64,000 nucleotides of DNA from Ophiura sarsii. Taxonomy: Eukaryota > Echinodermata > Ophiuroidea > Amphilepidida > Ophiuridae. Of the stretch, positions 52,235-62,479 are shown one piece after another. The notes beneath the pieces were generated by a model. That model ran no database searches and had not been told where the DNA came from. It worked only from the letters and a program-made list of their open reading frames with translations. The stretch's first letter is position 1, and each line of letters opens with the position of its first letter. The stretch lies in contig CM069454.1 in assembly GCA_035610835.1 (NCBI GenBank), positions 4,403,117 through 4,467,116 on the forward strand, in the 5' to 3' direction. The translations under genes and the position numbers were made by a program.

Positions 52235-52596
52235 ATGACGGATAACAGCTCATCTTCAGACAATAACTCTATGGACCTGGACAACGTGTTGATACTCTCT
52301 GTCAAGGCCATTTCGATAATCCTCATGTTGGCATTAATATGTGGACTAAACTACCTCGTAGCCTACACCCTTCACAACAAATCCCATTATCTACAACAAA
52401 GCGCGGGAAATCGATTTGTTTTCTGTCTGTCGGTTTCAAACTTTATATTTGGCGCTGTTGTGCTGCCTTTTAATTTTATAAGTTGTATTGTTGACGAATG
52501 GATATTTGGCATTATGATGTGCAATCTTACTGGTTTCGTTACCATGACAGTATTTACTGGAAGTATAATATCTATTGTTGTCATCACCATTGACAG
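52235..52596 (+). CDS. GPR161: GPR161-like receptor coding exon 1 (TM1-TM3)
   Basis: The exon starts at the first in-frame ATG and ends inside the Arg codon of DRY at donor GACAG/GTTAGT (52597). It encodes the extracellular N-terminus, TM1, TM2 and TM3. A TTG upstream at 52199 is not a credible animal start. The reading frame closes soon after the donor, supporting the splice. Confidence 0.85.
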
Positions 52597-55500
52597 GTTA
52601 GTGTAAAAGCCACATATTTGATACATGTTCAAACCCATTGCTACACTACCCCCTACTTCTATAAAAATGTCGTCCTTTTTTAATTTAAATCGGTTCCGAC
52701 TTCGTATTCCATTATATCCATGAACGACCGATGATGATAAGGAATGATGCTGTGTATGTATAAATCTTTCAGTTAGAGTATAACGACTCCCCTGATTTGA
52801 ACCTGGTTAATCAGATGGAATGTCACCATCATGGTCACGTCCCACAAATCATTTATTTTTGGGATTGCTTAGGGTATTTTATTAACTTGATTAGCACAGT
52901 TAAGCCTAATCATCTAATTTATCCTTGTTCTCCCTGCACAGGTATTACGCTATAGTTCAACCGCTACTCTACCCCATTAAAATAACCAGCAGACGCACAA
53001 AGGAACTCATCATCGTCATCTGGCTGATGTCACTCTTGGGAAGTCTTCCACCTCTGTTTGGATGGTCCCGTTACACATGGCTGAAGTCAACGTCCAACTG
53101 TCTTGTGCAATGGGATATAGACCCTTCATTTGCATATACATTTACCAGTGTCTTTCTTATCGCACCTCAGTGTATAATGTGTTATTGTTATGGACAGATT
53201 CTCGAGGTTGCCCGTTTGACATCTCGGAGGACGAGCAACGGGAACATAGCCTCGTCAACTGAGTACAATCTTGCGCAAAGAAGACGATCACGAAGGACTT
53301 CTTTGCTGGAAAATATACGGATGAACTCACCGACGAAAGCTATCCGAACGGTTACAATTACTATAGGAACATTAATGATAACAATTGTTCCTTTAACAGC
53401 AGTGATTATCTATCAAGCAATATTCGGTGTGGAAAGTATTCCCGCGTATGCAATTATCCCAGCCACGTGGCTGTTCTTTTGTAGTTTCGTTGCCAATTCG
53501 TGCATCTATGCAGTGTGGAACAAGAGCATTCGTCGTGAACTATTGGGTTATTTTTGTGCACGTGGACGGTGTATGGACGACGATGATGACCCGTCGTTTC
53601 ATGCCAGCAGGAGAAAAAGCTCACAGGCTATCAGTATCAGTGAAAGTATTTCAGTGATCAATGGTTTAACGTCGGTGCCGGAACAAAAGAAATCGTCTGC
53701 GCAGTGCGAGCAAGATGAGGAAATAACAAACGATTCAGGTAAAGTTGACAAATACCTGACACAATTTTGTACAGCTGATATTTTTGAGGTAGATCTTTGT
53801 ATAATAAGCCGATGTACACATTCAATCTGAATTAAGGCTTATCATAGATGGATTGACACTTGACGCGGCAGTTGACCAGCATCAGAGACTTGTTGTTTTG
53901 CCGAGAACCTGTTTTTAAATTTCACGCCAAACAAGATGATAAGAAAATGTATAAGTGGAAGGGCTAGTCCTTCGAACATTGACAAAATCAGTCCCTATTT
54001 GTAAACTCAAAGTCACCTCATTTACACTCCGTCAACTTGCCTCTGGCTCCTTTCTTAGCTCTCAATCCCAGGTTTTGTTGTCTTTACCCCACTCTTTAAT
54101 ATCTCGCTTAACACTTTAACACTTTCCACGCGGCTATTAATTTTACCGTATAGATGAGGTGACCGTTATTTACATTAGTAGTGTTTACAAATTGATTAGC
54201 GCCTGGTCTAAAGACATGTTAGAGGTACTAGTCCATGACTACTGCATACATACTATTCGAAAGCAAAACACACATCACTGAGCGCCAATTTGAAAAGCAC
54301 ATGCCCTTATGGTGCGTACGCATACTGCCGGGCAACCAGATTTAGTACCTGGTCTCTCATTGTGCTTAGGGATGCAGACCATGACTACTGCACTATTACA
54401 CCGTAAGCATGGTAAGTAATGATCAATCAAGTGTGAATTAAAGCATATTCCCTGTAGGTGCGCACGCATACCGCCGGGCACTACGTCACCGGTCACACCA
54501 TCTATACAAAACAGAGTTTTTTTCCTTCAGAAACGGTTCCCTATTTTCAAAGTCTTATCTCACTACTGAACCAATATAAGACATGTTTGTTCTTACTGAA
54601 ATACATTTATCACGATTATATCAAATATGGTAATGACATTAACTCATTTTGACATTCTTGAAAAAATTGTGAAATTTTGGAAGTGTCGTCTGCAGATATC
54701 TGCCGCGTGGAAAGTGTTAATATATAATGGTGATACAAACACTGGTAAAGGACATATAAATTGAATCCATCACCAGAAATAGAGAAATGCTAAGCATTAC
54801 AGGTTGGTTTACGTAAACCTCTGAAAGCTGCAACATTGTATATTATGCTCTTTTTGATTGTCAGGATAAGGCAGTTGATATCGTGACACGACATTGCAAA
54901 TGTACTAGAATCTGCAACCAGCATACATGTGCTATGTATAGACCATTTCAAATTGAGATCGGAAATCTTCGGAAAAACAGGTCACGTGGAGTAGGTGCGT
55001 TGCGCGTTTCGCAACAGTTGATCGCATTCACAGCATTGTCCTAGTTGGTTGTCCGCCTCAGTGATTTACTATGTTCGCATACACGCGTGCACACATGAGA
55101 AGTAAAATGTGGAACGAGACTATTTTGTTTTTTTATCAACAAAGGCGCTGACGGACAAATTCCAAATGTATCGAGCAGACGGTAAAAAGTGAAAATATTA
55201 CCCAAATCTCTTTCATCTCACTTGTTTTTGTAACTGAAATGCCGCAACATCAACTTTGTGAGGGAGACAATCTATCACCAACACCAGCTCAATCTACCAC
55301 ACGGGCAGACGGGTGAAAAACACGTTGTTTTTCTCCGGCACATGGCCATGACCTGTCAGGAGCTGACAGGTCATGGAACCGAGTGTCAAACACTCGGCTA
55401 ATCGTAAACATTCGGAACCGATCGTATATTTTCGGATTTGAAATGGTCTATAGTATGAGTTCTTGGGAAGATCTTGGTACTACTGCGGTCAATATTCGGT

Positions 55501-55964
55501 ACAGAGTTCTTAGAAGACCTATAAGACCACGGGGCATAGTTGTTTAGCTACTTATCAAACAAACAAGGGCTCAGAATGAAGATGTGTTCCATAATAGATA
55601 GTCAGGAAACAGGGTAGTTGATGTACGACAGTACGAGTATACGCTCATCTACTGGTGCGAAACGCATGCCACACCTACAATGTCGTACTTAATTTATCGA
55701 TCTTTTAATATTTATAATTTTATAACAGGCACAGTTGTGACTAGCATTGAAGACTTCGAGTGCATCAACAACCCGGAATCGTCGTGTCTCTCGTCAAAGT
55801 ATCAGCCGAAAGCGACCAGAAGGAAACGAAGTCCGTTATCCAACTCCCGATCTTCTTACCGCGATGGAGAAGTACAACAGATGCTCCCAGTTGTTGCTGA
55901 AGTACATTTACCTGGAGCAACCGATTTGGACGAAGGAGAGTTTGAGATCACTGAAAGAAGTTGA
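52235..55964 (+). CDS. GPR161: Rhodopsin-family GPCR, GPR161-like, three coding exons
   Basis: Exons 52235-52596, 52942-53738 and 55729-55964 join in phases 2 and 1 to 464 residues. The N-terminus has two N-glycosylation sequons (NSS at 4, NNS at 10). Approximate helices: TM1 17-45, TM2 60-83, TM3 95-118, TM4 142-162, TM5 186-208, TM6 255-281, TM7 289-312. Cys96 and Cys174 can form the usual disulphide; DRY is 120-122. GPR161-like traits are EWIFG before TM3, DRYYAIVQP, YPIKIT, LPPLFGW and WNKSIRRELLG after TM7, and Asn instead of Asp in TM2 (VSNF). GPR161 is a ciliary, Gs-coupled brake on Hedgehog signalling; that role is only inherited inference here. Odd: TM7 reads NSCIY, so the NPxxY proline is Ser. 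RRTS and RRKS sites suggest PKA phosphorylation. The first ATG is at 52235 (A at -3), with an in-frame stop at 52184. Confidence 0.82.
52942..53738 (+). CDS. GPR161: GPR161-like receptor coding exon 2 (DRY to C-tail)
   Basis: Acceptor CTCCCTGCACAG ends at 52941, and G completes Arg121 before Tyr122-Tyr123. The exon covers TM4-TM7, helix 8 region (NKSIRRELLGYFCARG), a DDDDD acidic run and a Ser-rich tail. It ends at a consensus donor CAG/GTAAAG (53739), one base into a Gly codon. Reading past the donor gives only about 30 more residues to a stop at 53828-53830, a possible intron-retained short tail. Confidence 0.85.
54120..54716. mobile_element. TTAA-flanked MITE with CACTTTCCACGCGGC ends, nested insertion inside
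   Basis: Perfect 15-bp inverted ends CACTTTCCACGCGGC / GCCGCGTGGAAAGTG between TTAA (54116-54119) and TTAA (54717-54720), in intron 2 of the receptor. Compared with the copy at 36869, about 350 bp are inserted (about 54156-54510), with TAGATGAGGTGACCG / CGGTCACACCATCTA ends and two direct repeats of GCACGCATACCGCCGGGCA-like sequence. Confidence 0.82.
54937..55452. mobile_element. MITE with TATAGACCATTTCAAAT ends in receptor intron 2
   Basis: TATAGACCATTTCAAAT at 54937 is exactly mirrored at 55436-55452. Near the right end are two strong hairpins: CCATGACCTGTCAG with its mirror (55346-55376) and CCGAGTGT-CAA-ACACTCGG (about 55379-55397). Confidence 0.75.
55729..55964 (+). CDS. GPR161: GPR161-like receptor coding exon 3 (cytoplasmic tail end)
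   Basis: Acceptor TTTATAACAG ends at 55728 and the phase matches exon 2 exactly. The exon encodes TVVTSIEDFECINN, a basic stretch (ATRRKRSPL) and an acidic end (DLDEGEFEITERS) before TGA. There is no recognisable long amphipathic helix like the PKA-RI binding helix in the vertebrate GPR161 tail. Linkage to exon 2 rests on phase, splice sites and open frame, not homology. Confidence 0.6.
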
Positions 55965-56892
55965 CATTAATAGTTGACTTGTGAAACTTTGCAGCAAATG
56001 TGCGTGGAAACTACCAAATAATTACTCTACATTCAAAAGGTTCTTATAATAAGTTTGATTTGATCTATACATTGATACTGATAATTGGGAGAAGAAAGGG
56101 CCGCACGAGAACAACATTGAAGAAACGATTGATTGTCGTTCCAAGAAATCATAGGGAGCTTTCGATTTAGACGACGCACGCTTCTACGACGGTAAGATGA
56201 CACCTCGAGTCATGTGCGCATGCGTCGAATAAGCAATCCGTCGGTCGTCCAATTTCTGGGGCCTGTCTTCGACCTGTCTTAGGGAGCTTTCGATTTGCAC
56301 GATGGATGAATCTAGGACGGTTGAATGAGACTTTAAAGGGGCACTAAGAGATGTGTTGGAGGATGCGCCCTCAATTATGATAAAAACTGGGATTAGTATA
56401 TTTTTATAATTGTATTACATGTATGAACTTACACCTATAAGGATTAAGAAAAATCAGCCCTCTATGTACAAGAAAACGTTGATTTTAAAAATGCTCGTCC
56501 CGCGGGACGAGCATTTTACGTCCGACAGTATCCCCCTGCATTACGCGTGATACATAACGCGAACCATATTTGCATAGAGGGCGTTTTTCAATAAATAGCG
56601 ATGATATTGTTTTAATCTAGTTTTGCTGTGTTTTTGCTAGTAGAAACAACAGTAATGCCCATTTTTAATGTTCATCTTGAATTCTGAAGTAAATTTTTAA
56701 ACATTTACAATTTTCAACACCACTTAATGTGAAGTAGTCGATTTGACAAGGGGAGGTCGAAAATGAGATCTTTTCAATTTCGGAAAGATAAACTGTTTAT
56801 GATAATGTATCACATTCCGAAGTATTAAATATTCCGAAGTCTAAATATGTTTTTAAAGTAATTTTAGAGAGGACATTTTATTCTTACATCTC
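55965..56892. other. 3' flank / probable 3' UTR of the GPR161-like gene
   Basis: Non-coding. It includes a perfect 30-bp palindrome at 56488-56517 (AAAATGCTCGTCCCG plus its mirror) and the AATAAA at 56590. GCGCCCTC near 56368 and GAGGGCGTTTT near 56577 may be ends of a small MITE around the palindrome. Confidence 0.4.
56590..56595 (+). terminator. Candidate poly(A) signal for the GPR161-like gene
   Basis: AATAAA lies 626 nt past the stop codon. No earlier AATAAA was noticed on the plus strand between 55965 and this point. Confidence 0.3.
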
Positions 56893-57390
56893 AAGAAATG
56901 AACGCAAAGAGAGGAAAAATGTCTCAAAATTAACTTGTTTACATCGTCATTTCCACGGGTTTAAAATGGTATCCCCTATGGCAAATTTGGTATGGTCTTA
57001 AAGATCGGGGCTTTCCCTGTAAATTCTCAAATGAACCAACGACAGGTCGTTTAAATAGAGGTCTTGGCATAAACATTCTTTCGATTAAGTTTTGACAGAA
57101 TATTATGGAGAGCCAAGTGACGATAAGCTTTACTGAATTTGAAGAAATGAACGCAAAGAGAGGAAAAATGTCTCAAAATTAACTTGTTTACATCGTCATT
57201 TCCACGGGTTTAAAATGGTATCCCCTATGGCAAATTTGGTATGGTCTTAAAGATCGGGGCTTTCCCTGTAAATTCCCAAATGAACCAACGACAGGTCGTT
57301 TAAATAGAGGTCTTGGCATAAACATTCTTTCGATTAAGTTTTGACAGAATATTATGGAGAGCCAAGTGACGATAAGCTTTACTGAATTTT
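56893..57390. repeat. Two-copy 249-bp tandem duplication
   Basis: AAGAAATGAACGCAAAGAG starts copies at 56893 and 57142. I saw one clear difference (TTCTCAAATG versus TTCCCAAATG), so the duplication is recent. Confidence 0.95.
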
Positions 57391-57850
57391 TCTCCAATTC
57401 AATAATAATTCAGCGGTGATTAACTTCAATTTATCATAATTCCACTTTGCAATGGCCTATTATTATAACCACTTTGTTGTAATTTTAAACCTGAGGACAT
57501 CTACTTTCTGAAAATGTGAAGAAGAAAAAAATAAAAAAATAAAAAAAAAAAAAAGAAAAGAAAAGAAAAAAAAAAAGAAAAAAATCATTTTTTATTTTTT
57601 GCTACTTTACTCTCATTTTGTGGTGCCAGGTCACAATGCGAAAATCCAATGATTTTTCTAATTTTTCGAGCAACAAAACATACCCATGTATAATGACACG
57701 ACACTAAACAAATCCAAATTCTCAATTTAAGAATAAATTTGATCTATGTAATAACGAATAAAACAAGTTGCTAACACCCGTAGTGAAAATCGTCGAACCC
57801 GCGATCCCTGGACAACGAAACAAAACAAAGCGCGCGGTGCGGGCATTGAA
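57391..57850. other. Intergenic DNA with an A-rich tract
   Basis: A purine-rich A/G tract lies at about 57520-57585. Nothing else is recognised. Confidence 0.5.
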
Positions 57851-57856
57851 CGTCAC

Positions 57857-58050
57857 TAGTTCGACGCTAGTTCGACGCTAGTTCGACGCTAGTTCGACGC
57901 TAGTTCGACGCAAGTTCGACACTCGTTCGACACTAGTTCGACACTAGTTCGACACTAGTTCGACAGGCTAGTTCGACAGGCTAGTTCGACACTAGTTCGA
58001 CACTAGTTCGACACTAGTTCGACACTAGTTACACTAGTTACACTAGTAGG
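57857..58050. repeat. CTAGTTCGACA minisatellite
   Basis: About sixteen near-contiguous copies of an 11-bp motif (GTTCGAC plus GCTA or ACTA), with two longer variants containing AGG, decaying to ACACTAGTT at the right end. Confidence 0.92.
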
Positions 58051-58573
58051 AGTGTATGAATGCAAAATATTACTTAGGCGACTATCGTATAAGTCTTACG
58101 TATACAAGTCACTTTATACAAGTCACTTACGTGAGTGGCCTAACAAGGGGTATTGACTGTACCGATTGTGAGGTACTCCAAAAATGCATATTTTCATATT
58201 TGGATTTACGGACAACATTCAAAGTTGAATGATCCAGTCTACTTGGTACTTTCACCGAGTGTATACTTGTACAGCGTGTCCCAAAATACTGGGTTCAAAA
58301 GTTTGCGAGCTTATAACTTAAAAAGTAGAAATTACGGATAGTTTATATTTAAGGCTATTAAACAAAATATACTTAATGGGTTAAAACTCTGTATTTAATC
58401 CAATACAAACTTTTTGAAATACAAAGATTTTAATAGAGCGTTGTCAAACCCATTAGTCCCACTTTTCAAGGAATACCCCAATGTGTTGCAATTGCGCATT
58501 GTTGTGACTTCATCAAAGTTTTGCCTTTACATTCATTCTTTACAAAGACTTGGGCAGTAAACAAAATTATCTT

Positions 58574-58787
58574 TTTTTTCCCTTTCCAGCCCGTTTATAG
58601 GGACTTTTTTATTTTATGACATACAACAATAGATTAACAAAATACAAAAATAACACTACACAAAATACATAAAATACAGACAAGGCATCAACATTCAGAC
58701 GCCACAAGTGCCAGACAAAGTTTTACTATTATATAGGCACTTTTTTTTATAAAGAAAACATTATGAAAACAATATTATGAATATATT
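58574..58787 (-). mobile_element. Short retroposon insertion with 13-bp target duplication
   Basis: Direct repeats ACAAAATTATCTT (58561-58573 and 58788-58800) flank ~214 bp that begins with a T-run, i.e. a poly(A) end on the minus strand. Copy 1 of the host MITE shows the empty site. It could be a SINE, a truncated LINE or a retrocopy; the body (GCCCGTTTATAGGGAC and onward) is unrecognised. Confidence 0.6.
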
Positions 58788-58807
58788 ACAAAATTATCTT
58801 GATCATA

Positions 58808-59234
58808 TGTGATGCGATCTGTGAAAACCCGCCACATGGTGGCATTTTTCAAATTGGAGATATTTATATCGTAAGAAAGCTAAAACTGTGCTGATTACAG
58901 AACTGTTTCGATCATTTTTTCTAAGATCACTGCAAAATAGTTATGAGTGAATGATGATTGTGATGTCATAAAAAGCTACAAAACAAGAAATCATGAAAAC
59001 AGGCCAAAAAAGAGATAGAATTCAATAGAATAACATTATAAGGTTAATAATAAAAGTGACATAAGTTTTTGAAGGTGGCATTTCATGAAATTGAAAGATG
59101 ATGACACAAAGTATTGGAATTTAATTTTCTTAAAAAAAATCTAAAAAAACCCATTTAATTTTATTTTTAATTTTACCCATAAACCCTAGTTCACATTTTG
59201 CGACATCCGACAGGTTTTCACAGATCGCATCACA
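58808..59234. mobile_element. TA-flanked MITE with TGTGATGCGATCTGTGAAAA ends
   Basis: The 22-bp start TGTGATGCGATCTGTGAAAA(CC) is exactly mirrored at the right end, and TA lies on both sides (58806-58807, 59235-59236). The empty site is seen in copy 1 of the host element. Tc1/mariner-like by duplication and end length. Confidence 0.78.
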
Positions 59235-59568
59235 TATTGCAATAATACAAGTTCATTATTTACATAAACATTAAAAAAAAGTTCTTTGTTATAGTCCGAG
59301 TTATTGTTAAGTTCTTTCGGAAAATAAACCCCATGCCAGAAATACTGCACATAGCGCAGTTTCATGCAACGCACGGGTGGTTTACTCCTTAAATCGGGAC
59401 AAATGGTTTCTGACCACGCTCTATTCAAATTTTTGTATTTCAAAAAGTTTACATTGTATTGGTCTCCAAATTCGCCCAATTAAGGTCAGGTATATTTTCT
59501 TTGATATCCTTAAATATAAACTATCCATGATTCCTACTTATTACGTTATAAGCTCGCAAACTTTTGAG

Positions 59569-60637
59569 CCGCTCTATTTGTGACCGTTTTAACGAAATAT
59601 CTGATTTGCATCTAATTTGCATACTGTTTTAAGTTGAAATAAAAAAAAAAAACACGTTTGACGCTATCATTTTAATGCTTCTGTTCAATGATTTCTTCAG
59701 ACGTTGTGGCTGAACATGTTATACCTAAATATTGTATAGAAGATTGCATTTTGATGGTAGTTTTGAAAGGCCTATTGATTCTGCAATGTTACGGTAAGAA
59801 TAAATATATTGCATAAAAGTGAATGATATTGACATTCTAATTATTATTATTACAAAACAGAATTTTAACAATATGTCAATTCTCTTGGACGTCCTGATTT
59901 AAAAAAATCTAATTTGCGGGAAAGGTTAAAATTGAGGTTTTTCTTAGGAATGTAATGAACATGTATTTATAGCATGCCATCTAAATGCCTCAATGGTATG
60001 CATTCCATGCCATTTGTTAAGGAAAAATTGAAATTAACCATAATGCCAATTGATTACTAACTTTAATGCAAAACATTGGATTCCTGACATTATTTTTCAA
60101 CTGCATCCACCTTCTGGCAACTCTTGGCTGTCCCCTTTTAGTTTTAATATTTGAAAGCGCCCATTTATCCTGTTTATGCCTAATTCTTGCGTTTTCCATC
60201 AAATGGATAAAATGGTACCCATCCTGAAACCACCATAGGCGAGATACGGAGCCGATCTGGTTCAACAGGTATCTTCCATGGTGACAACTCAGAGGTATAA
60301 CCGTGTTGTTGTGATCAAGGTAGCGTTAAAGCATTCATGTTCACATCTAACATATCTAAGAAGATAATGTCCAATCAAAGTCCCATCACCAAAGATTCCT
60401 GCCCGAACAAGCAGTTTCTGTCTGATTTTGGGCGGTCATAAGTGAAATCTAGAGGTCTCCAATGAAAATATCACGCATAAATCTTTCATGCCGCACCCAG
60501 CTCTAGCCACTGTTCACATTGGAGTCGGTAGACGATCCACTTGAAAGGAACCATTGTCTCACAAGAGCGCTGTTCTTCCCAGTGATTTAGCTAAAAGTGG
60601 TCCAGATGATTTCACGACTTCTTTAGACAATTGATCA
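59569..60637. other. Intergenic DNA without recognised gene
   Basis: AT-rich, then a slightly more complex stretch from about 60100 to 60600 that includes short frames with no family match. No repeat was identified. Confidence 0.4.
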
Positions 60638-60948
60638 TACAGTTAAGCCCACAATTATTCATACCCCTTGGAAAATATGAGTTTTTTGCGTTTTTCTCAT
60701 ATCTATACCAGCTGGAGTGGTGGAACTTTCGCTTTACACTAAAGACAATTAGTTTGCAAGTACAAATCAATATCTTTGGGCTCAACATTTTTTGCATAAC
60801 AATAGAATTGAACAAGAATTATGTTTTTATGCCTGTCCAAAATTATTCATACCCCATACCAAGTCTAAGGATTGAGGCCACTTTTTGTGATAATACACAT
60901 GTTTTTGACATTCCAAACATTCTTTATATTGTGTGATAGGCTTTTATA

Positions 60949-61440
60949 TTGTTATGTAATTATCCCATGATGTGTGCATACAATGTGGATGCATTTCAAA
61001 TGTGTCCTATTGAATGTACAGTGAGGGATATTATAGAACAACACTCTAGCTCTTTGACAGCATGGCGAAGAAGATCAAATAACTTTTTTGTGCATATTGT
61101 GAATGCTCACAAAGAGGGGAAAGGCTACAGAGCTATTTCGAAACAATTCCAAGTGCAAGAATCCACCACACAAAGCATAATTAGGAAGAACAAGACGTTC
61201 AACTCACTAAAAACATTGAAGGATGCAGTCGGAAGCCAGCGGTGTCCCCTTGTTTGGCAAGAAAAGTATTGCGAAAGGCCAACAACAATCCACAGTTCAC
61301 CATCAATACTCTCCTGAACAACCCTGGCAATTATTGGACCAAGATATCATGGCAGACACTCCAGCATATATGGCACATGAGAGGTCTCCATGGAAGCCGA
61401 CCAAGAAAGACTCTACTCCTTAAAAGAGACACAGAGAAAC
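60949..61440 (+). pseudogene. Tc1-like transposase N-terminal fragment, left arm
   Basis: Frames on the plus strand give IVNAHKEGKGYRAISKQFQV then STTQSIIRKNK (paired-type HTH), and after a frameshift KANNNPQFTINTLLNN and MRGLHGSRPRKTLLL (second HTH and linker). This is about the first 120 residues of a ~340-residue family; the frame is broken and the catalytic domain missing. Confidence 0.8.
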
Positions 61441-61519
61441 TTTTCTTGCATCTTAAGCAATCCCAACACTGAAGACCAAAAACTTGGATCTTTGTCCAGA
61501 AGTGCTCTTGCAAATGCTA

Positions 61520-62000
61520 GATGAGTTTCTCATTGTCTCTTTTCAGAAGTAGGGTCTTTCTTGGTCGGAGTCCGTGGAGAACTCTTGTGTACTATGTCTG
61601 CTGGAGTGTCTGCCTTAATATCTTGGTCCAAGACTCACCAAGGTTGTTCAGGAGATATGTGGATTGTTGTTCGCCTTTCACCATACTTTTCTTGTCAAAC
61701 AAGGGGACACTGTTGGCTTCCGACCGTGTTCTTCAGGGTTTTTAACTGATTTGAACTGATTTTAACTGTCTTGTTCTTCCTAATTATGCTTTTTATGGTG
61801 GAATTTGGCACTTGAAATTGCTTCGAAATAGCTTTGTAGCCTTTCCCCTCTTTGTGAGCATTCACAATGCACAAAAAAGTCCTCACAGAGTTATTTGATC
61901 CCCTTCGCCATGCTGTCAAAGAGCTAGCGTGTTGTCCTATAATATCCCTCACTGTACATTCAATAGGACACATTTGTAATGCATCCACATTGTATGGAAT
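61520..62000 (-). pseudogene. Tc1-like transposase N-terminal fragment, right arm
   Basis: The minus strand repeats the left arm: IVNAHKEGKGYKAISKQFQV then STIKSIIRKNKTVK, and further in, the mirrored counterpart of the GLHG-RPRK region around 61550-61600. Differences from the left arm (for example one extra block SVRTFLC) show that the arms have drifted apart. Confidence 0.78.
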
Positions 62001-62479
62001 AATTGCATAACAATATAAAAGCCTATCACACAATATAAAGAATGTTTGGAATGTCAAAAACATGTGTATTATCACAAAATGTGGCCTCAATCCTGAGACT
62101 TGGTATGGGGTATGAATAATTTTGGACAGGCATAAAAACACAATTCTTGTTCAATTCTATTGTTATGCAAAAAATGTTGAGCCCAAATATATTGATTTGT
62201 ACTTGCAAACTAATTGTCTTTAGTGTAAAGCAAAAGTTCCAACACTCCAGCTGGTATAGATATGAGAAAAACGCAAAAAACACATATTTTTCAAGGGGTA
62301 TGAATAATTGTGGGCTTAAAACTGTATCTGCTTCCTGACCACCGATTGTAGTGAAACAAAGCTTATAAAGATGCTGAGAAAATTCCCTTTGCGTAATATC
62401 AAAAATTGAAACAGAAATCACTTTGGAATTATTTTATTTCTTTTTTCTTATTCAAAATTGTATAACCTTTTTTTTACAG

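Larger units (their letters stand above)
58272..59568. mobile_element. Mariner-type MITE with CAGCGTGTCCCAAAA end (copy 2), with nested insertions
   Basis: It begins CAGCGTGTCCCAAAATACTG after TA and follows copy 1 (48593-49342) through both arms. The right terminus is lost after AGCTCGCAAACTTTTGA. Two insertions absent from copy 1 lie inside (58574-58787 and 58808-59234). Confidence 0.78.
60640..62324. mobile_element. Palindromic Tc1-like element: two transposase 5' halves head to head
   Basis: Outer ends CAGTTAAGCCCACAATTATT and its near mirror lie between TA (60638-60639, 62325-62326). Each arm has two copies of AATTATTCATACCCC (60652 and 60841; mirrored at 62108 and 62297), the IR/DR arrangement of transposase binding sites. 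Each arm then encodes the N-terminal part of a Tc1-like transposase. The halves meet near 61480-61520. The DDE catalytic domain is absent from both arms. Confidence 0.85.

Noticed and set aside
53739..53830. Receptor ending by read-through at 53828-53830
   Set aside because: A consensus donor at 53739 and a phase-matched exon at 55729 explain the gene better; read-through is kept as a possible isoform.
57780..57830. tRNA-like B box on the minus strand (GGGTTCGACG)
   Set aside because: No matching A box or foldable cloverleaf at the right distance; likely chance next to the GTTCGAC minisatellite.
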